From assembly GCA_963828825.1 (NCBI GenBank), contig CAWHGF010000004.1, positions 62,001 through 126,000 on the forward strand: 64,000 nucleotides of DNA, given 5' to 3'. A program made the position numbers and the translations under genes. Below are positions 18,871-27,899 of the stretch, piece after piece. The notes under the pieces are model-generated. The model made no database searches. It saw only the letters and a program-made list of their open reading frames with translations, and was not told the DNA's origin. Source of the DNA: Bog-473 sp963828825. Its GTDB lineage: Bacteria; Actinomycetota; Acidimicrobiia; Acidimicrobiales; RAAP-2. Every line of letters begins with the position of its first letter. Position 1 is the first letter of the stretch.

Positions 18871-19027
18871 GGGGCGCGGTCACTTTGCCAAGGGCGGACC
18901 ATAAGGTGAGGTGAGCGCCTACGTCAGTCACGATGACACTGGGAGCTGCGGCGGCCCCTCATCCACCCTTTCGGGGGGCCGCTCCGCGTAGCTCCCCCGG
19001 TCTACCCTCGGGCACGTGAGCCCGATG
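18871..19027 (+). repeat. Dispersed hairpin module, copy 1 (interrupted by IS21)
   Basis: This stretch shares GGGGCGCGGTCACTT, a CGTCAGTCACG block, and a hairpin with stem GCGGCCCC/GGGGCCGC (18951-18958 with 18975-18982) with 63094-63260. The loop is C-rich (TCATCCACCC). The right part (CTCCCCCGGTCTACCC ... AGCCCGATG) also resembles 54648-54685. The IS21 insertion cuts the module at its CGATG. The rest of 18678-18870 shows nothing I can identify. Confidence 0.6.
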
Positions 19028-19183
19028 TGTCGTTTGCCAGCCCCATGGGACCAGTTGATCGCTGGTTTTGCCAGTGACATGGGACCACCCTCTTTGCCAG
19101 TTATGGGACCACCCTGACGATCCACCAACGCCGGCCGAAAAGACATTCGGCTGGGCCTCCGAAGCCGCTGGCGAGGAGGCCCC

Positions 19184-20740
19184 ATGGCGTTTCGGGAGGT
19201 ATCGGTGGTCCAGGTCAAAGAGGCGCTACGGCGCTGGCTGAAAGGTGAGGGCGAGCGGCCTATCGCCCACGGAGTCGGCATCGATCGAAAGACGGCGAGG
19301 CGCTACATCGCCGCTGCCAGGGAGCTGGGCGTTGAACGCACCGGCGGCGAGGAGCAGCTGAGTGACGAGCTGATCGGCCAGGTTCTCGAGCGGGTCCGTC
19401 CGCACCGCCCAGACGGCCACGGTGAGGCCTGGCGGACGCTGCTGGCCGAGGAGGCCCGTATCAAGGCCTGGCTGAAAGACGACCTCACCGTCACCAAGAT
19501 CGGCATCCTGCTGGCCCGCTGTGGGGTGGAGGTCCCGCCGCGCACCCTGGCCCGCTTCTGCGTCGAACGCTGCGGGGCGGGAAGGCGAACGGTCACGGTC
19601 CGGGTGACCGATCCGCCACCAGGACAAGAGCTCCAGGTGGACTTCGGACGACTCGGACTGATCCCCGATGGCGAGCGTCGGCGGGTCTGCCACGGGCTGA
19701 TCTTCACGGCGTGCTCGAGTCGTCACCAGTTCGTCTGGCCCACGTTCCTCCAGACGACCGAAGAGGTCATCAGAGGGTTCGAGGCCGCCTGGAGCTACTT
19801 CGGCGGGGTATTCCCCGTCGTCATCCCCGACAACATGAAGTCGATCGTCATCACCGCCGAGAACACCGCGCCGCGGATCAACGACGCCTTCATGGAGTAC
19901 GCCCAGTCCCGCGGCTTCGTTATCGACGCCGCCAGAGTCGCCACCCCGACCGACAAGCCACGCGTCGAGCGCGTCGTGCACTACGTCCAGCACAACTTCT
20001 TCGCCGGAGAGTCCTTCGTCGACCTGGCCGACTGCCGGGTGCGGGCCGAGACCTGGTGTGACACCACCGCCGGGATGCGCATCCACGGCACTACCCAGTG
20101 CCGACCCCTCGAGGCCTTCCGGACCGAGGAACTCCCGCTGCTCTTGCCCCGCCCGGGCGCACCCTTCGACACGCCGAAGTGGTCCGATCCCAAGGTCCAT
20201 CGCGACTTCCATGTCGAAGTCGACAAGGCGATCTACTCGGTGCCGCACCACCTGGTCGGGCGAACGCTGCGGGCGAGACTCGACTCCGCGACGCTCAAGC
20301 TGTACTTGAGGGGCGAACTGGTCAAGGTCCATGCCCGCAAGCCTCCAGGCAGCAAGAGCACCGATCCTGCTGACATGCCGACTGGCACCGAGATCTACGC
20401 CACCCGAGACATCGAGCGCCTCGGGCGCATGGCGGCCGATCACGGCCCCTCCATCGGCCTCTACGCCGCTGCCATCTTGGACACGCCGTTGCCCTGGACC
20501 AAGATGCGCCAGGTCTACCGCTTGCTCGGATTGGTCAAGACGTGGGGCCCCGAGCGCGTCGAGTTGGCCTGTCACCGGGCCCTCGAGGCCGAAGCGATCG
20601 ACGTGAACCTCGTCTCGCGCATGCTCGAACACGCCCGAGAAGACGCCGATCCCGATGTCGTTCCCCGACCGGTCGTGATCCAGGGTCGCTTCGCCCGCGA
20701 TCCCTCCGAGTTCGCCAGCGTCACCGAGGTCGGACAATGA
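19184..20740 (+). CDS. istA: IS21 transposase IstA
   Basis: 518-residue DDE transposase. N-terminal helix-turn-helix (HGVGIDRKTARRYIAAARELG, about residues 27-47), catalytic core with first Asp in LQVDFGRLG (near residue 150), second Asp in VVIPDNMKS, Glu in PTDKPRVERVVHYVQ, and a C-terminal basic/beta domain (KAIYSVPHHLVGRTLRARL). Open throughout. It overlaps istB by four bases (ATGA), the usual coupled arrangement. Confidence 0.95.
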   Translation: MAFREVSVVQVKEALRRWLKGEGERPIAHGVGIDRKTARRYIAAARELGVERTGGEEQLSDELIGQVLERVRPHRPDGHGEAWRTLLAEEARIKAWLKDDLTVTKIGILLARCGVEVPPRTLARFCVERCGAGRRTVTVRVTDPPPGQELQVDFGRLGLIPDGERRRVCHGLIFTACSSRHQFVWPTFLQTTEEVIRGFEAAWSYFGGVFPVVIPDNMKSIVITAENTAPRINDAFMEYAQSRGFVIDAARVATPTDKPRVERVVHYVQHNFFAGESFVDLADCRVRAETWCDTTAGMRIHGTTQCRPLEAFRTEELPLLLPRPGAPFDTPKWSDPKVHRDFHVEVDKAIYSVPHHLVGRTLRARLDSATLKLYLRGELVKVHARKPPGSKSTDPADMPTGTEIYATRDIERLGRMAADHGPSIGLYAAAILDTPLPWTKMRQVYRLLGLVKTWGPERVELACHRALEAEAIDVNLVSRMLEHAREDADPDVVPRPVVIQGRFARDPSEFASVTEVGQ

Positions 20741-21543
20741 GCGCGCCCACCCCGTCGGTCTCGCCCGAGCTCAAGGTGCTCATGCGCCGCCTCAAGCTCG
20801 GCCAGCTCCTCACCACGCTGCCCGAACGCCTGGCCCTGGCGCGCAGCCACAACCTCGGCCACATCGAGTTCCTCGAGCAGCTCTTCAGCGACGAGGTGTC
20901 CCGCCGCGACGCTGCTTCGGCCGGTGTGCGGGCTCGGGCGGCCAAGCTGGATCCGCACATGGTGCTCGAGGCCTGGGACGACGGCGCCAAGGTCACCTAT
21001 GACCGGGCCATCTGGTCCGAGCTGGTCTCCATGCGCTTCGTCGAGCAGGCCCGCAACGCTTTCATCATGGGCCCCGTCGGCGTCGGCAAGACCTTCATGG
21101 CCACCGCGCTCGGGCACATCGCGTGTCGGCGGCGCATCAGCGTGCACTTCGAACGCCACGACCGCTTGCACAAGAGGCTCAAGGCGGCCCGTCTCGATGC
21201 CAGCTACGACCAGGAAATGCGCAAGCTCATCGGGGTCGACCTGCTCGTGATCGACGACTTCGCCCTCCAGCCGCTCGACATGCTCGAGACTGCCGACATC
21301 TACGAGCTCTGCGTGGAGCGCCACCACGCCAAGGCCACCGTGTTGACTTCGAACCGCGACCCGAGCGAATGGCTGGCGACCATGGCCGATCCGCTGCTCG
21401 CCCAGTCCGCCGTCGACCGGCTCAAGAGCGCGGCGTGGGAGCTCGTCATCGAAGGCGAGTCCTATCGCCAGCACGAGAAGCCAACCCTCGAAACGGACCC
21501 GTCCGGGCCGCCCGGATCAGCCCGTCAGCGCCGACGCGCTTGA
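20737..21543 (+). CDS. istB: IS21 helper ATPase IstB
   Basis: 268-residue AAA+ ATPase that assists IstA in target selection. Walker A is GPVGVGKTFMATAL (near residue 111) and Walker B LLVIDDFALQPLD. The N-terminal helical domain MRRLKLGQLLTTLPERLALA is the family's DNA-interaction/start region. The C-terminus is basic. Both IS21 genes are open, so the element may be active. Confidence 0.95.
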   Translation: MSAPTPSVSPELKVLMRRLKLGQLLTTLPERLALARSHNLGHIEFLEQLFSDEVSRRDAASAGVRARAAKLDPHMVLEAWDDGAKVTYDRAIWSELVSMRFVEQARNAFIMGPVGVGKTFMATALGHIACRRRISVHFERHDRLHKRLKAARLDASYDQEMRKLIGVDLLVIDDFALQPLDMLETADIYELCVERHHAKATVLTSNRDPSEWLATMADPLLAQSAVDRLKSAAWELVIEGESYRQHEKPTLETDPSGPPGSARQRRRA

Positions 21544-21721
21544 CACCGGAGGGCACCTCCGAGATCATCGCCACAGCCGGTCGAAGCGGACGCGACGTGG
21601 TCCCATGCTTCTGGCAAAGAGGTGGTCCTTTAAGACTGGCAAACGACACGATGCCCAAGCCTGGCGACCTCATTCGAGGCCTGCAGCCCGCAACCAGGTC
21701 GGTGCTTCGGTGCCGAACTGG

Positions 21722-21931
21722 TCAGACGTCCCGATTCTTGCGACGCCAATAGTGCACGAATTGAACGTGCCAAATGTTCGTCCTCGCGTTACCGGATCCC
21801 TCGGAGGTTATCCACGACCAGGTCGAGGTCGAAACAAGCTCCCACCCAGCCGATGCCCATTGTGCGAGGTCGTCGCGGACCAGTTCAGGGTGGTCGTTGA
21901 CAACTGAGATTTCGTACTCCCACTTGGCCAC
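21722..21931 (-). CDS. Small DUF4177-like protein
   Basis: 69-residue protein: KWEYEISVVNDHPELVRDDL, then ASAGWELVSTSTW and a terminal strand IWHVQFVHYWRRK. The Tyr-start strand, the GWELV core and the final hydrophobic strand fit DUF4177, a tiny domain of unknown function. A 7-bp inverted repeat (CTCTGAC/GTCAGAG, 21933-21939 and 21947-21953) sits immediately upstream of the ATG and could be an operator or hairpin shared with the divergent gene at 21967. Confidence 0.6.
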   Translation of the reverse strand: MAKWEYEISVVNDHPELVRDDLAQWASAGWELVSTSTWSWITSEGSGNARTNIWHVQFVHYWRRKNRDV

Positions 21932-21966
21932 GCTCTGACAATATTCGTCAGAGGTACCGTCGCACT

Positions 21967-22208
21967 GTGCCGTTCACACCCCAGCCAGGCGACCGCTACG
22001 CCCAGGCATTCGTCGTTGAGCCGGGACAGCGCTGGGCCATGGTTCACGACCGTCAGCGACAGGCCGCCCATTGGCTTGAGCCGCCCCCGTGGACGGGTCG
22101 GTGGTTTCCCCCTCAGGCGACCGCTGGTGGCGCTGGTGGCGTCTGGGCGTTGTCCGGCGCATTTGGGACGGGTTGACGGGCCTACGGGACTTTGCTCGGC
22201 GAGCGTGA
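21967..22208 (+). CDS. Trp-rich small protein family, copy 1 (one-base frameshift in a C run)
   Basis: About 80 residues if one C is restored in the run TTTCCCCCTC near 22105: first frame VPFTPQPGDRY ... RWAMVHDRQRQ ... LEPPPWTGRWF, second frame SGDRWWRWWRL ... WDGLTGLRDFARR. Similar proteins are encoded near 54601-54951, 55490-55587 (C-terminal part) and 63290-63463. Shared features are a Q-rich helix, a PPxWTGRW block, GDRWW and a terminal GLTGLREFG. I do not know its function. Confidence 0.55.
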
Positions 22209-22286
22209 CAGTGCCCGAAGCCCATGTGCTGGCCTGGCCAGGCCATGCATCCGCGATCGACACGCAAGCCGTTAGACTGAGCTCGC

Positions 22287-22859
22287 GTGTCGGCGTACGA
22301 GTGGCGGGTGAAGTTGGCGGCGAAAGGGCTGGCCGAACGCGCCAGGCGTCCGATGCCGGTCATGACCGACAAAGCGTTCTACGAGGTCATGGCGGCCGCT
22401 GCCCTGGACGCCATGGACCTTCCGGCTCTCTTAGAGCGAGTGACACGAGCCGAGCGGGAACTCGAAATCGTCCAGGAGGCATTAACGCGGGCCGATACTG
22501 AGGCCCAGAGGGCCCGTCATAGGCCGATGGCCGATGGAGAGGCTTCCGAGGAATCTTCGTTTGCTTTAATTTTGAGAGGGGCGAGCACGAGCCGCGGACC
22601 AATAGGCACCCGCAACCCGCGCCCAAGTCCCTTGCCAAAAGACCAGGAGCACCGTGACGCTGTCGACGAACGGCGCAGGTTGTCAGCGGTGCCACCTCCG
22701 CCCAACCGTTCGGGGAAAGTTAGGCCCCCACCGCCACAGCGCAAGCAGCCGAATCAAACGGCGCGAGGCTCCCGAAGGGCACTGGCGAACTACTTTCATG
22801 CGCTCTCGTGGCGCAAATTGCTACCGCTTAGGAGTCCCCTGCGGCAGGCACGCAATTGA
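22287..22859 (+). CDS. Hypothetical protein (uncertain)
   Basis: An open frame of 190 codons from a GTG. The first 85 residues look protein-like, with a helical segment DLPALLERVTRAERELEIVQEALTRADTEAQRA that could form a coiled coil. The rest is low-complexity Pro/Arg/Ser-rich and may be non-coding read-through or the result of an indel. No family recognised, no clear ribosome site. Confidence 0.35.
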   Translation: MSAYEWRVKLAAKGLAERARRPMPVMTDKAFYEVMAAAALDAMDLPALLERVTRAERELEIVQEALTRADTEAQRARHRPMADGEASEESSFALILRGASTSRGPIGTRNPRPSPLPKDQEHRDAVDERRRLSAVPPPPNRSGKVRPPPPQRKQPNQTARGSRRALANYFHALSWRKLLPLRSPLRQARN

Positions 22860-22980
22860 AGGTCCGTGGCTGGACATCGAGGGGCGCAGTTGCAGCGGAT
22901 ATGTCAGCCGCTCAACCACTCGGGGGGAGTGAGACCCTGCCAATCGCCCTGGGAGTAAGCCTCTGAGGGTTGTTGGAAAG

Positions 22981-23040
22981 TTGTGCAGGTTCCAGCCCGG
23001 TCGGCTCTATGCCCTCGTCTGCTGCGCTGTCAGCATTCCT
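22981..23040 (+). repeat. Dispersed repeat R2, copy at 23.0 kb
   Basis: TTGTGCAGG followed by CCCGGTCGGCTCTAT and, about 20 bases on, TCAGCAT. Related copies are at 44549-44610, 54525-54589 and 63779-63830. Confidence 0.5.
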
Positions 23041-23070
23041 GGACGGAGACGATGATCGGGACGTGGGGAA

Positions 23071-23286
23071 ATGGGAAAACTCGCTGATGAAATCGCCAAG
23101 CAGTCGACGTTGGTCGACGAGAAGCTCGATCATGCCGACTTGTCCTTACAACAGGCGAGGATTGTCGCGGAACTCGCTTATGTCGCAGCCGTTCAATGTC
23201 ATGCTCTGGATTCGCTAGTCGGTCGACTCGAAGGGTTGGAGAAGAAGGTCAAAAAGCTGCAAAAGGCGGACGAGGCGCAGAAGTAG
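23071..23286 (+). CDS. Small coiled-coil hypothetical protein
   Basis: 71 residues: MGKLADEIAKQSTLVDEKL, a central helix (LQQARIVAELAYVAAVQCHAL) and a Lys-rich coiled-coil end (LEGLEKKVKKLQKADEAQK). A GGGGAAAT stretch precedes the ATG. Composition and length resemble small host or phage structural/regulatory proteins, but I recognise no family. Confidence 0.5.
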   Translation: MGKLADEIAKQSTLVDEKLDHADLSLQQARIVAELAYVAAVQCHALDSLVGRLEGLEKKVKKLQKADEAQK

Positions 23287-23694
23287 ATGGCACGATGGGC
23301 GCCCAACCGACACTCCTGTGTCCCAGTTCTCCACATCATGACGGAAGGCTGGCTTCGACGCCGGGGGGAGGGATGCTGTTTGCTCCAGGCCCCCGCTCTT
23401 GGCTGCGAAGAAGGGCATCGTGATTCCCGGTGGGGTCGTCACCATTGACCCTTCCCGGGCAAGCCCGGCATCGCGGTCTGGTCCGAGCTCAACTCGCTGG
23501 ATTGATTTCCGCGGAACCGCCTGGTATCGCCCTCCCAATTCGGGCCACTCGAGGTTCCTAGCCGAGTGGGTCCCTGGGGGCCGGTCTCGCCGTACCTGCC
23601 TTGGAGAAAGAAGGCACTAGGGAGTCGTCAAGGTGCTCCAGTTCGGCAATCGGGCCGGTGGGACACTCCGGTACCGTGGGGATAGGTTGAGCCC
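23287..23694. other. Gene-free interval
   Basis: About 400 bp with only short overlapping open frames in different phases. I see no RNA gene, repeat or promoter I can defend. Confidence 0.5.
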
Positions 23695-24072
23695 ATGCCG
23701 ATGCCGAAGCGGACGAGTGTCGATGATTTCTTCGCGCAGCTTGAGGACGTGCAGCGCCCGCATCTCAAGGCGCTCCGGGCGCTGAGTGTGGAGGTCGACC
23801 CGGAGGCGCGAGAGGTACTCAAGTGGAACCTGCCGGTCTACGTCCGCGGAGAGAACACGAATCAGTGGATGCTTCAGAACTTCAAGCACCATTGCTCACT
23901 TCGATTTTCTCCGGAGTTCTTCGCCACCCAGAAGGCTGTGGTCGAGGCCGCCGGTTACGAGCTCGGCGAGGGCTTCATCAAATTGCCCTACAAGCGGGAG
24001 CTTCCAACTGAGCTGCTGAAGACGCTGATGCAGGCGCGGGTGAGCGAGTTCGAAGCGCAGCATCCGAGCTAG
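23695..24072 (+). CDS. DUF1801 domain protein
   Basis: 125-residue single-domain protein: TSVDDFFAQLEDVQRPHLKAL, then VLKWNLPVYVRGENTNQWML and the terminal FIKLPYKRELPTELLKTLM, matching the DUF1801 strand-loop pattern. The function of the domain is unknown. It differs clearly from the DUF1801 protein at 4058, so the two are not recent duplicates. Followed 80 bp later by a duplicated NlpC-gene fragment. Confidence 0.8.
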   Translation: MPMPKRTSVDDFFAQLEDVQRPHLKALRALSVEVDPEAREVLKWNLPVYVRGENTNQWMLQNFKHHCSLRFSPEFFATQKAVVEAAGYELGEGFIKLPYKRELPTELLKTLMQARVSEFEAQHPS

Positions 24073-24150
24073 CGGATCGCTGGCGTACAGGTGCCCCCGC
24101 TGCCGGGATGGGGTGCCACCATGCGAACACATCGGGGTGCCGGGAACGGC

Positions 24151-24433
24151 GGTGCCGGGAACGACGGTGCCGGCGTCGGCCGTCTCCCTGCTCGGTGTCG
24201 GCAGCGGTGCTCCGGCGGCATCCTCGGCCGCCACGGCCCAGATCCCTCCGGCCATGCTGACGCTCTACCAGGAGGCGGCGGGTACCTGTCCCGGCTTGCC
24301 CTGGACGGTCCTGGCCGCCATCGGCACTGTCGAGTCGGACAACGGGCAGTCGACGCTGCCGGGCGTGCACAGCGGGGCCAATGCTGCCGGGGCAGAAGGC
24401 TTTCTGCAGCTCGAGCCGTCGACATTCTCGCCA
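24151..24433 (+). pseudogene. Duplicated 5' fragment of the NlpC/P60 hydrolase gene
   Basis: About 260 bp here are nearly identical to 26925-27190 of the NlpC/P60 gene, encoding ASAVSLLGVGSGAPAASSAA, AQIPPAMLTLYQEAAG, PGLPWTVLAAIG and AGAEGFLQ. The copy lacks the signal-peptide start and the catalytic domain and drifts off after FLQLEPSTFS. A 15-bp unit (GGTGCCGGGAACGGC) is tandemly repeated at its left edge. It lies in the same orientation as the parent, with the GT39 gene between them. Confidence 0.85.
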
Positions 24434-24619
24434 GGTCGTATGGACCCGAACCGCTCCTGACGTAGTCGAACGCTCGTCCGATGGTTGGCCCGTAGACCTC
24501 CGACTCAGGGCTTCGAAGTTCTTTCGGTGGCCGTCGTAGCGACGTTGCGACCGGGAGGCCGTCCGCGGAGTACTGGCTTCCGACGTGTTCGCTTCGGCCT
24601 GCACTACCCTCGCCCCGCC

Positions 24620-26622
24620 ATGCCCGACAACGGATCGAGTCCCGAACCCGTGCCGTGGGCCCCGCGCCTGCAGGTCTGGCGCTCGCCGCCCGAGCAACCG
24701 GCCTGGGCACGGCCGGGACTCCTGGCGGTTGTCGCTCTGGCGGCGTTGGCGTACTGCTGGCAGGTCGGCGCGACTATCGAGATCTACTACGCGGCGGCCG
24801 TACGCTCCATGTCGCAGAACTGGCACGACTTCTTGTTCGGCTCGTTCGACCCCGCCGGCACGATCAGCGTGGACAAGCTCCCGGGTGCTCTATGGGTCCA
24901 AGCCCTCTCGGTGCGGCTGTTCGGCTTCCACGAGTGGGCGATCATGGCACCCCAGGCGGTCGAGGGCGCACTGACCGTGCTGGTGCTCTTTCACGCCGTG
25001 CGGCGCCTGGCCGGACCCGCGGCCGCGCTCATCGCCGCGTTCGTCCTGGCCGCCAGCCCGGCCACGATGACCCTCGATCGGGGCAACATCCCTGACAGCC
25101 TGATGATCCTGCTGGTGGTGCTGGCCGCAGACTCGACGGTCACGCTGATCCTGACCAGCCGTTGGCGCAGCGCGGTGATGGCCGCCGTGTGGGTCGCTCT
25201 CGCTTTCCAGGCCAAGATGCTCGAAGCCTGGCTGTTCCTGCCCGCCCTCGGCCTGGCCTACCTGGTGGCCGGTCGAGGCACGACCGGTCAACGCCTGGGC
25301 CGGATCGCCGCCTTGGGGGAACAGTGTTGCTCGTCTCCCTGTCGTACATGACCTTCGTGGCGCTGACCCCGGCGTCACAACGACCCTACGCGGACGGCAG
25401 CAGCACGAACTCCATCTACCACCAGGTCTTCGTGTACAACGGCTTCTCGCGAGTGGGGCAGTCATCCTCCTCGAACGAGTTGCTCGGCGACACGCTGGGC
25501 ACTGCGCTCTTCGCGCAGGCCTCGCCCCCGCCGGCGTGGAACCGGCTGCTCACGGGATCCTACGGGCGTAACACGGGATGGCTGCTGCCTGCCGCGCTCA
25601 TCGCGGCGATCACCGTCGTGGTGGCGCGACGTCGGGCCCCGCGCACTGATCCCTGGCGCGCCGGCGCCCTGCTGTGGGGTGTCTGGCTGGTCGTTCTCGG
25701 CATCGTGTTCAGCGTCAGCACGACCATGAACTCGTACTACGCCGGCGCGCTCTCCCCGGCCGTGGCCGGGCTCCTCGGCCTCGGTGGCGCCTTGGCGTGG
25801 GCACACCGTGGCCGTCAGAGCGTGCTCCTGCTGAGCGCCGGGACCGTGCTGATCACCGTGGGCTACGCCACGTGGCTGCTGCCTCCCCAGGGAACGGGGC
25901 TCCCGCCGTGGCTGGCCCCCACTGTGGTGGTCGTCGGGCTCGTCGCGGTCGCCCTGCTGGCGTGGCTGGCCTGGGAGCAGCGGAGCGGCGGCCGGGACGA
26001 GGACACGAGGGAGCGCAGCAGACTGGGCGGTTCGAGCGAGCCCAACACGCGCGCCGCATCCCCCCTCGCCATGACCGCTGCCGCGCTGGGCGCACTGGCC
26101 CTCGTGCTCGTGCCGTCGGTGGCCAGCGCGTCGGTCGTGGCTCTCAGGCTCGGTCCCTTCGACACCCCCTTTCAGCCGGCCCTGGTGACGACCTTCATAC
26201 GGCACGCCTTCGCACCGCAGTCCCCGCCGCCGGGCCTGGCCACGATCGAGTCTGCTCGGCGGGGCGCGACCTACCTCATGGCGGCCCAGACCTCCGCCGT
26301 CGCCGCGCCCTACATCTACTCCACCGGAGAGGAGGTGCTGCCGCTCGGCGGCTACACCGGCACCCAGCCGTCGCCCTCGGCGGCGACGGTGCGGACGATG
26401 GTCGCCAACGGCCGCTTCCACCTCGCTTTAGTTGCCTCGCCGGCTGCCTCGGCATCCGCCGCCTTCGTGGCGGCGCACTGTCTGCGCGTCCCCCCGCGGC
26501 CGGGCCAGGGTTCGGTTCTGGCGCCGAAGATCAAGATCTACTACTGCCTCACCCAATCGGCTGGTTCCCTCGGCCAGCCACCCGAGCGAGCCAGCCAGGC
26601 CCGTGCACCCTCGCGGCGCTGA
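24620..26622 (+). CDS. GT39-type mannosyltransferase-like membrane protein, frameshift in a G run
   Basis: Actinobacterial glycosyltransferase family 39 (PMT/ArnT-like) protein of about 667 residues using a polyprenyl-phosphate sugar donor. Seen: SMSQNWHDFLFGSFDPAG and ISVDKLPGALWVQALSVRLF in the first loop, then many transmembrane helices, QVFVYNGFSRVGQ, SYGRNTGWLLPAAL, and a C-terminal extracytoplasmic domain. The first frame ends after GRIAALG; the rest continues one frame over from GTVLLVSLSYMTF. Restoring one G in TTGGGGGAA (25315-25319) fixes it. Acceptor unknown. Confidence 0.88.
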
Positions 26623-26870
26623 GCAGCCAATCAGCATCGGGTTCCCTCTCAATGGACGGCTCGACGCTGGCGCGGGACAGACGCCAGTGACCTACCAGCC
26701 GTCCGGTTCGGGGATCCCGAACCGGATTCCATTCCCGGGAGCAACGTTCTGTCAGTTGGCTCTTCGTGACACGCATAGGACCAGCGTGCCTTCGCCGTGC
26801 CCGTGGCCATGCGGGGCCGACCGTTCCCCGGGGTGGCACCCACGGTCGACGTCAGGGACGGAAGCATCTG

Positions 26871-27845
26871 ATGCGGGGTGTCCTCGCCGCCGGGCTGTCC
26901 GTGGGCCTCGCCGCAGCGGTGGTGGGAACGGCGGTGCTGGCGTCGGCCGTCTCCCTGCTCGGTGTCGGCAGCGGTGCTCCGGCGGCATCCTCGGCCGCCA
27001 CGGCCCAGATCCCTCCGGCCATGCTGACCCTCTACCAGGAGGCGGCGGGTACCTGCCCCGGCTTGCCCTGGACGGTCCTGGCCGCCATCGGCGCTGTCGA
27101 GTCGGACAACGGGCAGTCGACGCTGCCCGGCGTGCACAGCGGGGCCAATGCTGCTGGGGCAGAAGGCTTTCTGCAGTTCGAGCCGGCCACCTTCGCGGCC
27201 TACGACGAGCCGGTCCCCCCCGGCGGGGCGGTGCCGCCCAGCCCCTACGACCCGACCGATGCCGTCTACGCAGCGGCCCGGCTGCTGTGTGCCGACGGCG
27301 CGGCCGGTGGGGCCGACCTGGCGGGCGCCGTCTACGCCTACAACCACTCGGCTTCCTACGTGGCCCAGGTGCTGGCGCTGGCTCAGTCGTACGCGGCGGC
27401 GTCGTCGGGAACGGGGACGAGCACGACGGCCGACGCCGCCGGATCGGGGGCGGGCGCCGTGGCGGTCTCGTGGGCGCTGTCCCAGATCGGGACGCCCTAT
27501 GTCTGGGGCGGCGAGACGCCGGGCGTCGGCTTCGACTGCTCGGGCCTCGTGCAGGCCGCCTACGCGGTGGCGGGTGTGGCGCTCCCCCGGGTGGCCCAGG
27601 ACCAGTACGACGCCACGCCGAAACTGGCCCCGGGTGCGGCCCTGGCACCGGGCGACCTCGTCTTCTTCGGGGGCGGACCGGATTCCATCGACCACGTGGG
27701 ACTGTTCGTCGGTGTGGTGAACGGCCAGGACGTCATGGTGGACGCGCCGTATACGGGCGCCGACGTCCGGTCCGAGGCCTTCCCCGCCACGCCGGGAGCC
27801 GCGTTCGGGAGCCTGCTCTTCGTCGGAGCAACGCGACCGGCGTGA
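26871..27845 (+). CDS. Exported NlpC/P60 peptidoglycan hydrolase with lytic-transglycosylase-like domain
   Basis: 324 residues. An N-terminal membrane/signal segment (LAAGLSVGLAAAVVGTAVLA, about residues 5-24) is followed by a transglycosylase-like domain (PGLPWTVLAAIGAVESDNGQ with the likely catalytic Glu, then AGAEGFLQFEPATF and VYAYNHSASYV, about 60-175) and an NlpC/P60 domain with Cys 223 in FDCSGLVQ and His 275 in IDHVGLFVG. It probably cleaves glycan and stem-peptide bonds during wall growth. The ATG at 26871 is chosen to give the signal segment. Confidence 0.9.
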   Translation: MRGVLAAGLSVGLAAAVVGTAVLASAVSLLGVGSGAPAASSAATAQIPPAMLTLYQEAAGTCPGLPWTVLAAIGAVESDNGQSTLPGVHSGANAAGAEGFLQFEPATFAAYDEPVPPGGAVPPSPYDPTDAVYAAARLLCADGAAGGADLAGAVYAYNHSASYVAQVLALAQSYAAASSGTGTSTTADAAGSGAGAVAVSWALSQIGTPYVWGGETPGVGFDCSGLVQAAYAVAGVALPRVAQDQYDATPKLAPGAALAPGDLVFFGGGPDSIDHVGLFVGVVNGQDVMVDAPYTGADVRSEAFPATPGAAFGSLLFVGATRPA

Positions 27846-27871
27846 CGGGCGACCTCGGCATCCGTCTTTTC

Positions 27872-27895
27872 CATCGTATTACGATGCTATCGTAA
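27872..27895. promoter_or_regulatory. Overlapping palindromic operator of the MarR gene
   Basis: Two perfect inverted repeats overlap: CATCGTA-T-TACGATG (27872-27886) and TTACGAT-GCT-ATCGTAA (27879-27895). They end five bases before the MarR ATG at 27900, so a bound repressor would block the start region. Autoregulation is inferred from MarR practice. Confidence 0.75.
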
Positions 27896-27899
27896 GGCG

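Larger units (their letters stand above)
19028..21648 (+). mobile_element. Complete IS21-family insertion sequence
   Basis: Terminal inverted repeats TGTCGTTTGCCAG lie at 19028-19040 and, inverted, at 21636-21648. A 5-bp target duplication CGATG is present at 19023-19027 and 21649-21653. Subterminal multiple repeats of the form TTTGCCAG...ATGGGACCACC occur twice more at the left end (19057-19113) and once at the right (near 21597-21620), as in IS21. The element encodes istA and istB and appears intact. Confidence 0.95.
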
